A stretch of 64,000 nucleotides of DNA from Lutibacter sp. A64 (GCF_022429565.1 NZ_CP092487.1:1459001-1523000); one strand, 5' to 3'; positions 18,350 through 27,118 are shown, counted from the first letter of the stretch. Program-made: numbers and translations. Notes: a model not told the origin generated them from the letters alone.

Positions 18350-19042
18350 TTACTTTTTATCAATTTTTAGTTTAAATTTTTCAATCAAAATTACAGCTGT
18401 ATACAACATACTAAATGCGTAAAAAGCGTCTTCTAGCGGAACAGTTCCAATTCTAATTCCTAAATTCTCTAAATTGTTATACCATACAACTTGCTCTTCT
18501 ATAAAACTACCAGTTAATAGACCATTAACTATAAAAAACGGAATTAGTACAACTAAAAATGTTATATAAAATGAATTTAAATTAGTATCCTTACCCAGTA
18601 ATGCATAACATAAAAGTACTGAAAATACCGAAAAGTTTATTAATGTATACCATTTATCGTAATTAAAAATCACAATAGAAATAGCTATTAGCAACAACAC
18701 TATTGTTATATATTTAGTCGTTTTTTTTGAAAATGCCAACTTTGGAAAAAAATGTAACAATGCGTAATGCGTAAAAATACTTGCATATGGAATACAAAAA
18801 AAGAACAACACCTCTTCTAAAGGTAGATTAAAAATGGTTGGTCCTAATAAATAGGTTGGATTAAATCCCCAAACACCAATATTTGTAAACCAAATATCCC
18901 ATATTAAAAATGGAATTGCAACAATTAATATTGCCAAAAACACAGACTTCCAATATTGTATAAACCTCATTTTCTTTTGAAAACTATACAAAAATGGCAC
19001 CGAAAAGGAAGCTATATTAATTATAAGGTACAAAGAACTCAT
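18350..19042 (-). CDS. Lycopene beta-cyclase, fused CrtYc-CrtYd type
   Basis: 230 residues with about seven hydrophobic helices. The repeated pattern of the two half-domains is visible: FNPTYLLGPTIFNLPLEEVLFFFCIPY in the first half and LGIRIGTVPLEDAFYAFSMLY in the second. The PxEE and PLED motifs carry the acidic residues typical of these integral membrane cyclases, which are unrelated to flavin-dependent CrtY. It converts lycopene to beta-carotene. The start overlaps the crtZ stop by 4 bases. Confidence 0.92.
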   Translation of the reverse strand: MSSLYLIINIASFSVPFLYSFQKKMRFIQYWKSVFLAILIVAIPFLIWDIWFTNIGVWGFNPTYLLGPTIFNLPLEEVLFFFCIPYASIFTHYALLHFFPKLAFSKKTTKYITIVLLLIAISIVIFNYDKWYTLINFSVFSVLLCYALLGKDTNLNSFYITFLVVLIPFFIVNGLLTGSFIEEQVVWYNNLENLGIRIGTVPLEDAFYAFSMLYTAVILIEKFKLKIDKK

Positions 19043-19479
19043 ATTTTATAGTATTTAAAAGGAACAAACAACATTCCAAAACATTCACCTTTTTCTTTTC
19101 CTAAATGTTTATGATGCATTTTATGGGCTTTTCGCAAACCAATTAAATACTTATTAGTGGTTTTATTAAACCATTTAAAACGCTTGTGAATTAAAACATC
19201 GTGTACTAAAAAATAAGCTATTCCATACAATAAAATACCTAAACCAATAAAAAACATATAGTTTAAACCTCCTTCTACTCCAAAATAAAATAATGCAATA
19301 CTTGGAATTGCAAAAATTACAAAAAACACATCATTTCTCTCAAACCAATTTTGATATCTTGGTTGGTGATGATCTTCGTGCAAATACCACAAAAATCCAT
19401 GCATAACATATTTATGCGTTAACCAAGTAACACATTCCATCAATAAAAAAGTAACTATTGTAATTAATGGAAATATCAT
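19039..19479 (-). CDS. crtZ: Beta-carotene hydroxylase (CrtZ, fatty acid hydroxylase superfamily)
   Basis: 146 residues, membrane-bound di-iron enzyme. The histidine clusters are all present: HKYVMH, HEDHH, HDVLIHKRF and HKMHHKHLG. It adds 3-hydroxyl groups to beta-carotene to give zeaxanthin, the usual yellow pigment of marine Flavobacteriaceae. Its start overlaps the upstream unknown gene by 4 bases, and its stop overlaps the cyclase start. Confidence 0.95.
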   Translation of the reverse strand: MIFPLITIVTFLLMECVTWLTHKYVMHGFLWYLHEDHHQPRYQNWFERNDVFFVIFAIPSIALFYFGVEGGLNYMFFIGLGILLYGIAYFLVHDVLIHKRFKWFNKTTNKYLIGLRKAHKMHHKHLGKEKGECFGMLFVPFKYYKI

Positions 19480-19976
19480 ATTTTATTTAATATTTGATTG
19501 ATTTTATTTTTTTCTACTTCAGTTAAATCATTTACTAACAACATCGTTTTTAACATTTTAATCTTAAAGCTAACAGCTAAATCGGCACCTATTAACTGAG
19601 TTAAAATAAAATTAAAATCTTCTTCAATATTTTTATTGTAACCTAAAAAACTAGGTATTTGCTTTTGCATTAAAAAACGTATGTATCTAATTTCTACTAC
19701 AGCTGTATTTTCAGAAATAGCTTTATCTAGTTGTTTTTTTCCTTGTTTAAAAAATTTATACTTCGAAAACGGGCTTTTAGCAAAACGTGATTTCATTAAA
19801 ACCATAGCGGCATAATAACCTTTAGTTTCAGCTGAATTATCACTTTTTAAGCTAACTCTAAATTTATCTGCTTGCTCTAAAGACTCAATATTTGGAAATT
19901 GATATCTAACTTCTTCAAGCGGAGACTCCGTATTGAATGAAATTAAAAAAAACACAATTAACCCTAGATATTTCAT
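19476..19976 (-). CDS. Unknown exported protein within the carotenoid operon
   Basis: 166 residues. A hydrophobic N terminus (YLGLIVFFLISFNT, about 3-16) looks like a signal peptide. The rest is predicted helical, with a TPR-like feel around AETKGYYAAMVLMKSRFAKSP and KQLDKAISENTAVVEIRYIRFLM. I do not recognise a characterised family. It is locked between crtB (1-base overlap of stop and start) and crtZ (4-base overlap), so it is translated with the pathway. A possible role is assembly or membrane placement of carotenoid enzymes, but there is no direct evidence. Confidence 0.75.
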   Translation of the reverse strand: MKYLGLIVFFLISFNTESPLEEVRYQFPNIESLEQADKFRVSLKSDNSAETKGYYAAMVLMKSRFAKSPFSKYKFFKQGKKQLDKAISENTAVVEIRYIRFLMQKQIPSFLGYNKNIEEDFNFILTQLIGADLAVSFKIKMLKTMLLVNDLTEVEKNKINQILNKI

Positions 19977-20815
19977 TATAGTAAATTTAATTTATAAACA
20001 ACAAAAGATTTAGCCAATAAACTCAATTTTAAAGGATTAGAAACACGAATTCGCGTGTTTAAAATTTCTTTTGAAGGAGTATCATTTAATTTATTTAATA
20101 ACCTTTTGTAGTACACATAAGCTGTATACACTCCAAATTTTGCCTCTAATGGTAATTTTTTTATACCTTCTAAAGCATCTTTAAAATCCGCTTCAACATC
20201 TAATATAATTTCGGTTTTTTCTTCGGTAGTTAACTCTTTTAAATTTACACCAGGAAAATAAGACCGATTTAATAACTCAAAATCATCTTTTAAATCACGC
20301 AAAAAATTAACCTTTTGAAAAGCTGAACCCAATTTCATTGCAGAAAATTTTAATTCATCGTATTTTTCAGTATCACCATTTACAAAAACCTTTAAACACA
20401 TTAAACCAACAACATCGGCAGAACCATAAATATAATTAGTATACTCTTCTACTGTATTATACATTTCTTTATTTAAATCTGCTTTCATACTCTTTAAAAA
20501 TGACTGGATTAAGTCGTCTGTAATATTGTATTTTTTTACTGTTTGTTGAAAACTGTTTAAAATTGGATTTAAACTAATATCATACTTATGTGCCTTGTAA
20601 TAATCTGCTTCAAACTCATTTAATAAAACCTCTTTTTCATAAGTGTGAAAAGAATCTACAATTTCATCTGCAAAACGAACAAATGCATAAATACTATAAA
20701 TTGCCTCTCTAATTTTAGGCGACAACATATAAACTGCTAGTGAAAATGAAGTACTGTAATTTTTAGTAACAATTTTACTGCATTTAAATGATGTTTCATC
20801 ATATAATCGTTTCAT
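19976..20815 (-). CDS. crtB: Phytoene synthase
   Basis: 279 residues. The trans-isoprenyl synthase motifs are present: YAFVRFADEIVDSF near residue 43 (first Asp-rich motif) and LRDLKDDFELLNRSYFP near 173 (second Asp-rich motif). It condenses two geranylgeranyl diphosphates to phytoene. It sits 29 bases downstream of crtI; the two form the core of the operon. Confidence 0.96.
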   Translation of the reverse strand: MKRLYDETSFKCSKIVTKNYSTSFSLAVYMLSPKIREAIYSIYAFVRFADEIVDSFHTYEKEVLLNEFEADYYKAHKYDISLNPILNSFQQTVKKYNITDDLIQSFLKSMKADLNKEMYNTVEEYTNYIYGSADVVGLMCLKVFVNGDTEKYDELKFSAMKLGSAFQKVNFLRDLKDDFELLNRSYFPGVNLKELTTEEKTEIILDVEADFKDALEGIKKLPLEAKFGVYTAYVYYKRLLNKLNDTPSKEILNTRIRVSNPLKLSLLAKSFVVYKLNLL

Positions 20816-20844
20816 TTTTATTATTTTTTTAGTTAGTAGTAGTT

Positions 20845-22305
20845 TTATTTTGAAGTATTTATTACCATATCTGAAACAATTTTCCCAGAAATTATAGCTG
20901 GTGGAACTCCAGGACCAGGAACTGTTAACTGACCTGTAAAAAATAAATTTTCAACTTTTTTACTTTTAATTTTTGGTCTTAAAAATGCAGTTTGAAATAG
21001 CGTATTTGCCAAGCCATACGCATTTCCTTTGTACGAATTATAGTCAGAAACAAAATCGTTAACACAATACGATTCTTTAAATAACACTTGATCTTTTAAA
21101 TCTTGTCCTGTTAGATGTTCTAGACGTTCCATAATCTTTAAAAAATATTCTTCACGAACTTCAGGAACATCGGTTAACCCAGGAGCTATCGGAATTAAAA
21201 AAGTTGCAGCCTCTTTTGAATCTGGAGCAAAACTAGCATCCGTTATACTTGAAAAACTAGCATAAAAAAGTGGATCTTTTGGCCATTTTGGCGTATCATA
21301 AATATCTTCTGCATGTACATCAAAACTTGTATCGAAAAATAATGTATGATGTGCTACATTTTTAATTTTTTTATTAAAACCAACGTAAAATAGCAATGCT
21401 GAAGGTGCAAATGTTTTTTTATTCCAAAATTTCTCTGAATACACTCTATAGTTCGCATCTAATAATGTTTCGGTATGATGGTAGTCTGCACCACTAATTA
21501 CTATATCGGATTTAATAAAATACCCATTAGAAACAACCCCTTTAATTTCACCTTTTTCAACTACAATTTTTTCAACATTTTGGTCTGTAAAAATTTTCAC
21601 TCCTAAATCTTTGGCTAATTTTACAAAACCATTTACAACCTCATACATACCTCCTTTTGGATGCCAAGTACCTAAACCAAAATCAGCATAATTCATAAAA
21701 TTATAGAAACTTGGTGTATTTGAAGGTTTTGCCCCTAAAAACAATACCGGAAACTCTAATATTTGTTGAAGCTTAGAACTTTTAATTTTTTTTCGAACAG
21801 CTGAACTTATAGATGTAAAAAACTGATTCGCTTTTGTTAAAGTTGTAAAATTTATCAACTCTGTAATCGACTCCCCTGGTTTATATACCAAGTCGTTAAT
21901 AGCAACTTCATAATTAAATTTTGCTGAATCTAAAAAGGATTTCAAATGCTTAGAACTCCCTGGCTCTTCCTTTTCAAAAACATCAAATATTTCATTTAAT
22001 GTACCTGGAACGGTGATCGAATCCTCTTTACCAAAATACACTTGGTAAGCCGGACTTAATTTTTCTAACTGGTAAAAATCTGACGGTTTTTTATCAAAAT
22101 CTTTAAAAAATTTCTCAAAAACATCTGGCATCCAATACCAAGTTGGTCCCATATCAAATTTAAAACCATCTTTTTCAAATTTTCTTGCTCTACCTCCTAC
22201 TGAGGTATTTTTCTCTAGAATAGTAACATTATAACCCGCTTTTGCTAGATAGCAAGCGGAAGATAGTGATGAAAACCCTGAACCTATTATTAATATATCT
22301 CTCAT
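20845..22305 (-). CDS. crtI: Phytoene desaturase (CrtI family)
   Basis: 486 residues. An N-terminal FAD-binding Rossmann motif (IIGSGFSSLSSACYLAKAGY, then EKNTSVGGRARKF) and the C-terminal FAD signature FFTGQLTVPGPGVPPAIISG are intact. It converts phytoene to lycopene. It is the first gene of the crt operon. The predicted -7 element ends 8 bases before the ATG, so the mRNA may be leaderless or nearly so, and the start codon lies inside a palindrome that may be the operator. Confidence 0.95.
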   Translation of the reverse strand: MRDILIIGSGFSSLSSACYLAKAGYNVTILEKNTSVGGRARKFEKDGFKFDMGPTWYWMPDVFEKFFKDFDKKPSDFYQLEKLSPAYQVYFGKEDSITVPGTLNEIFDVFEKEEPGSSKHLKSFLDSAKFNYEVAINDLVYKPGESITELINFTTLTKANQFFTSISSAVRKKIKSSKLQQILEFPVLFLGAKPSNTPSFYNFMNYADFGLGTWHPKGGMYEVVNGFVKLAKDLGVKIFTDQNVEKIVVEKGEIKGVVSNGYFIKSDIVISGADYHHTETLLDANYRVYSEKFWNKKTFAPSALLFYVGFNKKIKNVAHHTLFFDTSFDVHAEDIYDTPKWPKDPLFYASFSSITDASFAPDSKEAATFLIPIAPGLTDVPEVREEYFLKIMERLEHLTGQDLKDQVLFKESYCVNDFVSDYNSYKGNAYGLANTLFQTAFLRPKIKSKKVENLFFTGQLTVPGPGVPPAIISGKIVSDMVINTSK

Positions 22306-22318
22306 TTGTTTAACAAAT
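22304..22318. promoter_or_regulatory. Candidate CarH operator at crtI
   Basis: Perfect 7-bp arms around one central base, ATTTGTTTAACAAAT, covering the last three bases of the -7 element, the transcription start region and the crtI ATG. A nearly identical palindrome sits at the same place in the carH promoter. A second inverted pair, TAAACAAA (22331-22338) and TTTGTTTA (22345-22352), flanks the -33 element. Confidence 0.6.
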
Positions 22319-22343
22319 ATACGTATTTATTAAACAAAATCAA
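22314..22343 (-). promoter_or_regulatory. crt operon promoter
   Basis: Minus strand: TTG (22343-22341), 19-base spacer, TATATTTG (22321-22314). This is a full match to the Bacteroidota consensus, 8 bases upstream of the crtI ATG. Confidence 0.8.
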
Positions 22344-22359
22344 GTTTGTTTACTATTTT

Positions 22360-23259
22360 TTATAATTCTTTTAACAAAAAATCGATAGATTCAAAGGTTT
22401 TTACATTTAAAAATTTTATTTTCTCTTCAAATTCATTTAATTTTCTCCCTAACAACCAAAGCTCACTATCAGTATCTAACAAAACGGTGTCTTTCACCTC
22501 ATCAACATATTCTTTTATTGAAGTTTTAGAAGGTTCTACTGTTAAATAACTAATAAAACATATATTATTATACACCTTTTGAACATCATTTAAATTAGCA
22601 ATAGGCACACTTTGCCCTAAATAAATTGATTGATACCCATGCAATAATAACTCGAAATGCAAATACAACAATCCCAATTCATGAATTTCATTCATTGGAA
22701 GGTATAACACAAATATTTTATCATAATTGGTAGGTGACGACAACTGCAATCTCTCAATATTAATATGTATTTTTTGTTTTACAAGGTTTGAAATAAAATG
22801 TTCATGCGCAGGAGTAATAGAATTTACTTGCCATAAAAGACCAATTTCATTTAAAAAAGGAAGAAATACATCTTTAAAAACAGTTCTTAATGAAGATTGC
22901 GCTATTAAATTGTTATAAGTAACATTAAATAAATTTTCATCAAAATTAAGCATTGCCAGTTTTAATGAATTTGAAGCCTGTGTATCAACACCATTTTTAG
23001 CCACTAACTCACGTACACTTGCATTAAGTTTAGATTCAGGTAATTCAGCTATTTTAGAAATTTTTAATCCATTTGCATTTAAAAGCGCAACATTTAACAA
23101 CTTCTGCAAATTATTAATATTATAATATCGAATATTAGATTCTGTTCTATTTGGCTTTAGAATGTTATATCTTTTTTCCCAAATTCTAATAGTATGCGCT
23201 TTAATTCCTGAGAAGTTCTCAAGATCTTTAATTGTAAATTCTGATTTAATATTGTTCAA
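22360..23259 (-). CDS. carH: CarH/LitR-type MerR regulator with adenosylcobalamin photosensor domain
   Basis: 299 residues from TTG 23259; the longer frame from TTG 23283 would start inside the promoter and is rejected. Residues about 8-75 are a MerR helix-turn-helix (FTIKDLENFSGIKAHTIRIWEKRY). The rest is a helical cap plus B12-binding Rossmann domain. The light-sensing signature W-x9-E-H is complete (W143, E153, H154), and the lower-ligand motif E-x-H-x2-G is intact (E191, H193, G196). In characterised CarH, dark AdoCbl-bound tetramers repress carotenoid genes and light releases them. It lies directly upstream of crtI, so control of the operon and of itself is a strong inference. Confidence 0.9.
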   Translation of the reverse strand: MNNIKSEFTIKDLENFSGIKAHTIRIWEKRYNILKPNRTESNIRYYNINNLQKLLNVALLNANGLKISKIAELPESKLNASVRELVAKNGVDTQASNSLKLAMLNFDENLFNVTYNNLIAQSSLRTVFKDVFLPFLNEIGLLWQVNSITPAHEHFISNLVKQKIHINIERLQLSSPTNYDKIFVLYLPMNEIHELGLLYLHFELLLHGYQSIYLGQSVPIANLNDVQKVYNNICFISYLTVEPSKTSIKEYVDEVKDTVLLDTDSELWLLGRKLNEFEEKIKFLNVKTFESIDFLLKEL

Positions 23260-23270
23260 TGTAATTTCCT

Positions 23271-23284
23271 TTTGTTTAAACAAA
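23271..23284. promoter_or_regulatory. Candidate CarH operator at carH (autoregulatory)
   Basis: Perfect 14-bp palindrome TTTGTTTAAACAAA that begins in the TTTG of the carH -7 element. Its layout, TATATTTG running straight into TTTAAACAAA, is the same as at crtI. Confidence 0.6.
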
Positions 23285-23312
23285 TATACACCTTAAATTT
23301 ATTAAAACAAAA
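23281..23312 (-). promoter_or_regulatory. carH promoter
   Basis: Minus strand: TTTTG (23312-23308), 19-base spacer, TATATTTG (23288-23281). This is a full consensus match. The leader is about 16 bases and contains AAAGGA shortly before the TTG start. Confidence 0.8.
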
Positions 23313-23376
23313 CATCGCTTTAGATTAAACCATTTTACTTTATCAATGTCAAATTATTGTTTTAAATACTATAATT

Positions 23377-23814
23377 ATGAAAATTAAAAAACCTACAGTA
23401 AATTTTATCATCAACGCTTTAATGTTTTTTTGTTTATCCGCAGTTGCAAGCACTGGTTTACTAATTAAATACAGACTCGCTTCTGGACAAGAACAAATGG
23501 TTAAATACGGAAATAAAGTTCACCTTTCTTTATTTGGAATGGACAGACATGATTGGGGAGAAATTCACCTTATAATTGGATATATTTTAATTGGGCTTCT
23601 CCTACTCCATATTATTTTACACTGGAAAATTATTGTTAGTGTTTATAAAAAATTAAGTCAAAAAAAACCAACTACTAAACTTATCATATTTTCTTTCATT
23701 ACTATTTGTTTTTTAATTATTATAATTCCTTTTATTGCAAATGTTGATACAACTAGATTGAATAACAACACTAAAACTGAAAGGTTACATTTACATCAAA
23801 AACGAAATAATTAA
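23377..23814 (+). CDS. DUF4405-like membrane protein (cytochrome b561-like)
   Basis: 145 residues with three membrane helices. Histidines placed like haem ligands occur in KVHLSLFGMDRHDWGEIHLIIGY and LLLLHIILHWK. This matches DUF4405, small membrane proteins thought to be related to b-type cytochromes or ferric reductase-like domains. Function is unproven. It is divergent from carH with about 120 bases between starts, but no second CarH-like palindrome faces it, so light control is not indicated. The tail (about 115-145) is polar and poorly conserved. Confidence 0.7.
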   Translation: MKIKKPTVNFIINALMFFCLSAVASTGLLIKYRLASGQEQMVKYGNKVHLSLFGMDRHDWGEIHLIIGYILIGLLLLHIILHWKIIVSVYKKLSQKKPTTKLIIFSFITICFLIIIIPFIANVDTTRLNNNTKTERLHLHQKRNN

Positions 23815-23828
23815 TAAATCTATTGTAC

Positions 23829-23866
23829 AAAAAAAGCCTTTACTTACAAGAAGTAAAGACTTTTTT
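23829..23866. terminator. Bidirectional terminator between the DUF4405 gene and carB
   Basis: Long stem AAAAAAGCCTTTACTT paired with AAGTAAAGACTTTTTT (one mismatch), loop about 5 bases, between convergent genes. Confidence 0.85.
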
Positions 23867-23887
23867 AAATTATTATTTATAGATAAT

Positions 23888-26740
23888 CTATTTATTTAAA
23901 TACATTTTTCTACGAGAATATAATTCATAAAATTGATCGTCTTTTAAACTATCAATAAACAAAATACTTTCACCTGTAGATTTCATTTCAGGTCCTAATT
24001 TTTTATCTACATTAGGGAATTTATTAAATGAAAATACTGGTTGTTTTATAGCAAAACCTTCTAATTTAGGATTAAAATTAAAATCTTTTACTTTTTTATC
24101 ACCCAACATTACTTTTGTAGCATAATTTACATAAGGTTCTTGATAAGCTTTTGCTATAAATGGCACTGTTCTAGAGGCTCTAGGATTTGCTTCAATTATA
24201 TAAACAATATCATCTTTTACTGCGAACTGAATATTTATTAGCCCAACAGTTTTTAAGGCTAGCGCTATTTTTTTAGTATGATCTTTAATTTGTTGCATTA
24301 CAAATTCACCCAAATTAAATGGTGGCAAAGTGGCATTTGAATCTCCTGAATGCACTCCACAAGGTTCAATATGTTCCATAATACCGATAATGTATACATC
24401 TTCACCATCACAAATAGCATCTGCTTCAGCTTCAACCGCTCCATCTAAATAATGATCTAACAACAACATATTATTAGGAATACTTCTTAATAAAGACACA
24501 ACATGTTTCTCTAATTCTTCTTTATTAATTACAATTTTCATTCCTTGACCACCTAATACATAAGAAGGACGCACTAAAATTGGAAAATCTAAATTATCAG
24601 CAATTGCAGAGGCTTCATCTGCAGTATTTGCAGTTCCATATTTAGGGAAAGGAATATCTAAATCAACTAATAATTCAGAAAAACGCTTTCTATCCTCAGC
24701 TAAATCTAAAGCTTCAAAACTAGTTCCTATAATTTTTACACCCCATTTTTCTAATTTCTCAGCAAGTTTTAATGCTGTTTGTCCACCTAATTGCACAATT
24801 ACACCTTCAGGTTTTTCGTGCTCAATTATATCATAAATATGTTCCCAAAATACTGGCTCAAAGTATAATTTATCTGCAGTATCAAAATCTGTTGAAACAG
24901 TTTCTGGATTACAGTTAATCATAATTGTTTCGTAACCAGCTTCTTTAGCAGCTAATACTCCGTGTACACAACAATAATCAAATTCAATTCCCTGTCCAAT
25001 TCTATTCGGTCCAGAACCCAGTACTATTATCTTCTTTTTATCTGTTACAACACTTTCATTATCTGCTTTTTTAACTCCTTCTGGAGAAATCATCTTGTTT
25101 TCGAAAGTAGAGTAATAATAAGGAGTTTGTGCACTAAATTCTGCAGCACAAGTATCAACCAATTTGTAAACACGATTAATATGTAACTCGGTTCGCTTCG
25201 CTTTTACTTCACTTTCTAAACAACCTAACATATGTGCTATTTGCCTATCTGCAAAACCTTTTTGTTTTGCTTCTAACAATAATTCATAAGATAATGTTGC
25301 TAATTTATTTGTTGAAATTTCGTTTTCTAACGCTAATAATTCTTCGTATTGCTTTAAATACCAATAATCAATTTTTGTGATTTCATGAATTCTACTTAAT
25401 GGAATTCCCATTTGAATTGCATCATAAATTACAAAAACTCTATCCCAACTTGCTTTGGTTAATTTCTTAATAATAGCATCATAACTTTTTTCACCTTTAC
25501 CATCTGCACCTAAACCATTACGTTTAATTTCTAATGACTGTGTAGCTTTATGCAATGCTTCTTGAAACGAACGCCCAATACCCATTACCTCTCCAACAGA
25601 CTTCATTTGTAAACCTAAAGTTCTATCACTTCCTTCAAACTTATCAAAATTCCAACGTGGTATTTTTACAATTACATAATCTAATGTTGGCTCAAATAAA
25701 GCGGAAGTTGTTTTGGTTATTTGATTGTCTAATTCATCTAAATGATAACCAATTGCTAATTTAGCAGCTATTTTTGCAATAGGATATCCTGTTGCTTTTG
25801 ATGCCAATGCAGATGAACGTGAAACACGTGGATTGATTTCAATTGCAATAATATCTTCTTTTTCATCTGGACTTACAGCAAACTGCACATTACAACCGCC
25901 AGCAAAATCTCCAATTGAACGCATCATATGTATTGCCATATCACGCATTTTCTGAAAAGTTTTATCACTTAATGTCATTGCTGGTGCAACAGTAATTGAA
26001 TCTCCAGTATGAATTCCCATTGGATCCATATTTTCAATAGTACATATAATTACTACATTATCATTTCTATCTCTCAACAATTCTAACTCATATTCTTTCC
26101 AACCCAACAAAGCTTTATCAATAATAACTTCATGAATTGGTGAAGCTTCTAAACCTCTACTTAATAAATCGTCAAAATCTTCTTTGTCATATACTATTGA
26201 AGCTCCAAAACCTCCTAAAGTAAATGACGGACGAATTACTAAAGGAAACCCATATTCTTGAGCAATTTCTTTACCTTTTAAAAAAGATGTTGCAGTTGTA
26301 GAAGGCGCTTGTCCTACTCCAATCTCAATCATTAATTTTCTAAATTGCTCTCTATCTTCAGTAATATTAATAGCATCAATATCAACACCAATTAATTCAA
26401 CATTAAAATCTTCCCAAATACCTTTTTCATCAGCTTCAATACATAAATTTAATGCCGTTTGTCCACCCATTGTTGGCAAAACAGCATCTATATTTGGATG
26501 TATTTTTAAAATTTCTATAATAGATTTTGTAGTTAATGGTTTTAAATAAACATTATCGGCTAAAGAAGGATCTGTCATAATTGTAGCCGGATTTGAATTT
26601 ATTAAGGTAACTTCAATCCCTTCTTCTTTTAATGATCTAATTGCTTGTGAACCAGAGTAATCAAATTCACACGCTTGGCCTATAATTATTGGTCCAGACC
26701 CAATAATTAAAATTGATTTAATGTTTGTATTTTTTGGCAT
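23888..26740 (-). CDS. carB: Carbamoyl-phosphate synthase large subunit, form without the MGS domain
   Basis: 950 residues. It makes carbamoyl phosphate from glutamine-derived ammonia, bicarbonate and two ATP for arginine and pyrimidine synthesis. Two homologous ATP-grasp halves are seen, each opening with a dinucleotide-type motif (ILIIGSGPIIIGQACEFDYSG and IIVLGSGPNRIGQGIEFDY) and containing RPSFTLGGFGA or RPSYVLGGQGM. The chain ends shortly after the second synthetase domain and lacks the roughly 120-residue C-terminal MGS-like allosteric domain of the E. coli enzyme. This shorter form is common in Bacteroidota. No carA is adjacent. Confidence 0.95.
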   Translation of the reverse strand: MPKNTNIKSILIIGSGPIIIGQACEFDYSGSQAIRSLKEEGIEVTLINSNPATIMTDPSLADNVYLKPLTTKSIIEILKIHPNIDAVLPTMGGQTALNLCIEADEKGIWEDFNVELIGVDIDAINITEDREQFRKLMIEIGVGQAPSTTATSFLKGKEIAQEYGFPLVIRPSFTLGGFGASIVYDKEDFDDLLSRGLEASPIHEVIIDKALLGWKEYELELLRDRNDNVVIICTIENMDPMGIHTGDSITVAPAMTLSDKTFQKMRDMAIHMMRSIGDFAGGCNVQFAVSPDEKEDIIAIEINPRVSRSSALASKATGYPIAKIAAKLAIGYHLDELDNQITKTTSALFEPTLDYVIVKIPRWNFDKFEGSDRTLGLQMKSVGEVMGIGRSFQEALHKATQSLEIKRNGLGADGKGEKSYDAIIKKLTKASWDRVFVIYDAIQMGIPLSRIHEITKIDYWYLKQYEELLALENEISTNKLATLSYELLLEAKQKGFADRQIAHMLGCLESEVKAKRTELHINRVYKLVDTCAAEFSAQTPYYYSTFENKMISPEGVKKADNESVVTDKKKIIVLGSGPNRIGQGIEFDYCCVHGVLAAKEAGYETIMINCNPETVSTDFDTADKLYFEPVFWEHIYDIIEHEKPEGVIVQLGGQTALKLAEKLEKWGVKIIGTSFEALDLAEDRKRFSELLVDLDIPFPKYGTANTADEASAIADNLDFPILVRPSYVLGGQGMKIVINKEELEKHVVSLLRSIPNNMLLLDHYLDGAVEAEADAICDGEDVYIIGIMEHIEPCGVHSGDSNATLPPFNLGEFVMQQIKDHTKKIALALKTVGLINIQFAVKDDIVYIIEANPRASRTVPFIAKAYQEPYVNYATKVMLGDKKVKDFNFNPKLEGFAIKQPVFSFNKFPNVDKKLGPEMKSTGESILFIDSLKDDQFYELYSRRKMYLNK

Positions 26741-26833
26741 TTGGTAATATTAATTAATAATTTGGTAAATATCTAATAAATTCATTTTTTATAAAAAAAT
26801 AGTTTTCAAAACTTATCAAAAGGTCATAAAAAA

Positions 26834-26860
26834 AGGTGTTACTAAAAAAAAGTAACACCT
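26834..26860 (-). terminator. Terminator after rpmH
   Basis: Perfect 10-bp stem AGGTGTTACT / AGTAACACCT with a 7-base loop; on the minus strand it is followed by a run of T. It lies 23 bases beyond the rpmH stop. Confidence 0.88.
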
Positions 26861-26882
26861 CATATATAAAACTATTGTTTCA

Positions 26883-27044
26883 TTATTTTTTTGGTCTTGA
26901 ATCAGAAGAAACACTTAATCTTTTTCTTCCTTTAGCTCTTCTTCTTGCTAAAACTTTTCTACCAGTTGCAGATGCCATACGCTCTCTAAAACCATGTTTG
27001 TTTCTTTTCTTTCTCTTTGAAGGCTGAAATGTTCTTTTACTCAT
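26883..27044 (-). CDS. rpmH: 50S ribosomal protein L34
   Basis: 53 residues, too short for a simple ORF filter. It starts [20 protein letters not shown] and continues with [20 protein letters not shown], which is unmistakable L34. It is a very basic protein of the large ribosomal subunit. It has its own strong promoter (27119-27149) and terminator. dnaA and rnpA, its neighbours in many bacteria, are not here; upstream lies carB on the same strand, downstream in transcription order. Confidence 0.97.
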   Translation of the reverse strand: MSKRTFQPSKRKKRNKHGFRERMASATGRKVLARRRAKGRKRLSVSSDSRPKK

Positions 27045-27118
27045 TACAAATATCTTTAAAAATCGTGTTTCTTTTTTTCTTAATTTACTTTTAGAAGATG
27101 TCTCCTTGAAAGCGTTGG

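Noticed and set aside
23259..23283. Upstream TTG start for the CarH-like gene
   Set aside because: The TTG is part of the TATATTTG promoter element, so it cannot be transcribed with the mRNA.
26836..27027. 63-codon plus-strand frame
   Set aside because: It is antisense to rpmH, whose protein sequence is unmistakable.
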